In this document: piece after piece, positions 62,868 to 64,000 of the stretch | How positions within the stretch are numbered: position 1 is the first letter of the stretch | How the letters are laid out: each line of letters begins with the position of its first letter | Source: Pseudoxanthomonas sp. PXM02 | GTDB taxonomy: Bacteria > Pseudomonadota > Gammaproteobacteria > Xanthomonadales > Xanthomonadaceae | Assembly (NCBI RefSeq): GCF_014851805.1 | Contig: NZ_JACVAK010000002.1 | Location: forward strand, 62,001-126,000 | Length of the DNA stretch: 64,000 bases | Direction of reading: 5' to 3' | Translations under genes and position numbers: made by a program | Notes under the pieces: generated by a model | What the model was told of the DNA's origin: nothing | Seen by the model: only the letters and a program-made list of their open reading frames with translations | Database searches by the model: none

Positions 62868-64000
62868 CAGATGGGTTCCTCGTGTACTTCAATTTCCAGG
62901 GCAGCGGCCGGAATGCGGCGCGCGCCGGTTTTTGCAGGGGATGATTTCGGGGCGGCCGCGCGGGGTGTCGCGCGGCCGCCCGCAAGCGCGGGCTCGCCCT
63001 CCAGCGCGCGTCGCCGCGGCTTGCGCGGCGGCCGGGGGCGCACGTCGGACAGCAGTTGCGCCAGGACGGTGGCGTCAATGTTACCGCCAGACACCACGGC
63101 GCACTTGCGCTTGCCTGCCACGCGGCGACCGGCGGCCAGGGCCAGTGCGCCGGCACCCTCGGCGATCAGGTTCTCTTCCAGCGCCAGACGCACCAGCGTC
63201 TCGCGCAGCTCGGCTTCGCGCACGGTGACCACGTCGTCCAGCAGCTGCGTGCACAGGCGGCGGGTGATGAAGCCGGGCACTTTCACGCGGACGCCGTCGG
63301 CCAGTGAGGCGACAGGATCGACCGGCGAGATATCGCCCTTCATCGCGCGGATCATCGAATCCACGCCTTCCACCTGTGCGCCGACCACGCGCACGCCCTG
63401 CGACTTCAGCGCCAGCGCGACACCGGACGCCAGGCCGCCACCGCCGATCGGCACGATCACCACGTCAGGCGCATGCGGTGCGATCTCGATGCCGACCGTG
63501 CCCTGGCCGGCGATCACGTCCGGGTCGTCGAACGCGGACAGGAAGCGGTAGCCGTTCTGCTCGGCCAACTCTTTCGCGAAGGCGAACGCTTCGTCGTAGC
63601 TGTTGCCGTGCTGGCGCACGGTGGCGCCCCAGTGGGCGACGCCGGCGATCTTGGTTTCCGGTGCGCCATGCGGCATCACCGTGATGGCTTGCACGCCCAG
63701 GCGGTAGGCCGCCCACGCCAGGCCTTGCGCATGGTTGCCCGCCGAGGCGGCGATGACCGGGCGGTGGTCGCCGCGCTCGCGCGCGGCCAGCAAGGCATTC
63801 AGCGCGCCGCGGACCTTGTACGAACCCGTGCGCTGCAGGTTTTCCAGCTTCAGCATCACGCCGAAGCGTTCGGCATGGTGCATCGGGGTCGGCGGCAGGT
63901 AACGGCGCAGACGCGCCTGCGCCGCCAGCACGTCGGCCACGGTGACGACGACGTCGCCTACGTCGGGCTCGTTGCTGGCGGAGGCGCGGCCGGCATCAGG
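62864..64000 (-). CDS. ilvA: Threonine dehydratase, 5' end at window edge
   Basis: PLP enzyme that converts threonine to 2-oxobutanoate for isoleucine synthesis. The frame is open to the window edge; GTG 63940 would be an internal start, but the 20 codons before it ([17 protein letters not shown] region) resemble the N-terminus of family members, so the true start probably lies to the right of the window. Lys is in [16 protein letters not shown]; the phosphate loop [11 protein letters not shown] and [13 protein letters not shown] are present. There is no ACT-type regulatory domain; instead the protein ends with a basic and Ala/Pro-rich tail of about 55 residues ([17 protein letters not shown] to EVHEEPIW). 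tdcB is an alternative name. Confidence 0.9.
   Translation of the reverse strand, partial: PDAGRASASNEPDVGDVVVTVADVLAAQARLRRYLPPTPMHHAERFGVMLKLENLQRTGSYKVRGALNALLAARERGDHRPVIAASAGNHAQGLAWAAYRLGVQAITVMPHGAPETKIAGVAHWGATVRQHGNSYDEAFAFAKELAEQNGYRFLSAFDDPDVIAGQGTVGIEIAPHAPDVVIVPIGGGGLASGVALALKSQGVRVVGAQVEGVDSMIRAMKGDISPVDPVASLADGVRVKVPGFITRRLCTQLLDDVVTVREAELRETLVRLALEENLIAEGAGALALAAGRRVAGKRKCAVVSGGNIDATVLAQLLSDVRPRPPRKPRRRALEGEPALAGGRATPRAAAPKSSPAKTGARRIPAAALEIEVHEEPIW

Overview
The window reads as chromosome of a high-GC gammaproteobacterium of the Xanthomonadaceae/Lysobacteraceae (Pseudoxanthomonas, Stenotrophomonas, Xanthomonas or Lysobacter relatives). The grounds are gene order (xerC-hslV-hslU; mreBCD-mrdAB-mltB-rlpA-dacC; threonine dehydratase-leuA-leuC-leuD-leuB), the forms of the proteins, and two short repeat families that I recall as typical of this group: palindromes with GTGGGAGCGAC heads, and CCCTCTCCC-type inverted repeats. 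The genus is inferred. I saw no rRNA, tRNA, IS element, prophage or CRISPR array.

Layout. 1-5.1 kb: the 3' part of xerC, the HslVU protease, a small zinc-ribbon protein (YjdM/PhnA type), and a dehydratase/DoxX gene broken by an apparent frameshift and coupled to a DUF2269 membrane protein. 5.15-13.04 kb: a yeast-type cytosine deaminase, then four tandem genes for secreted zinc metalloproteases with the full metzincin signature. This array is the main accessory feature. 13.1-19.1 kb: ubiE, an M1 aminopeptidase lipoprotein, an alpha/beta hydrolase, a lipoprotein, a HAD phosphatase and a PfkB kinase. 19.4-29.2 kb: the rod-shape and peptidoglycan cluster mreB, mreC, mreD, mrdA, rodA, mltB, rlpA and a D,D-carboxypeptidase. 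The ends of mreC and mrdA each carry an inverted pair of the CCCTCTCCC repeat that is translated in frame.

29.3-32.7 kb: two unrecognised exported proteins, an EamA-type transporter and a CsgG-like exported protein. 32.8-38.5 kb: ybeD-lipB, glnE, an ELM1-family gene and a RutE-type nitroreductase. 38.5-39.4 kb: a YceI protein and a CHCC zinc-finger protein. 39.45-46.3 kb: lipopolysaccharide genes (GT4 glycosyltransferase, O-antigen ligase family, two acyltransferases, waaA) followed by a CoA transferase. The two convergent acyltransferase genes end inside one shared 14-bp palindrome.

46.4-53.7 kb: an efflux region, with tolC-pcm and tetR on the minus strand and an RND adaptor and pump on the plus strand; the tetR-adaptor gap is AT-rich and probably holds the operator. 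53.7-58.2 kb: a propeller-Y_Y_Y-GGDEF membrane sensor and two uncharacterised genes. 58.2-64 kb (minus strand): leuB, leuD, leuC, leuA and a threonine dehydratase that runs off the right edge, with mostly overlapping stops and starts.

Most genes are housekeeping and highly recognisable. The parts that deserve attention are the four-gene metzincin array with its shared C-terminal cysteine pair, the repeat pairs that became coding sequence in mreC and mrdA, the HslV with an internal catalytic threonine, the frameshifted dehydratase, and the palindromic gene ends.
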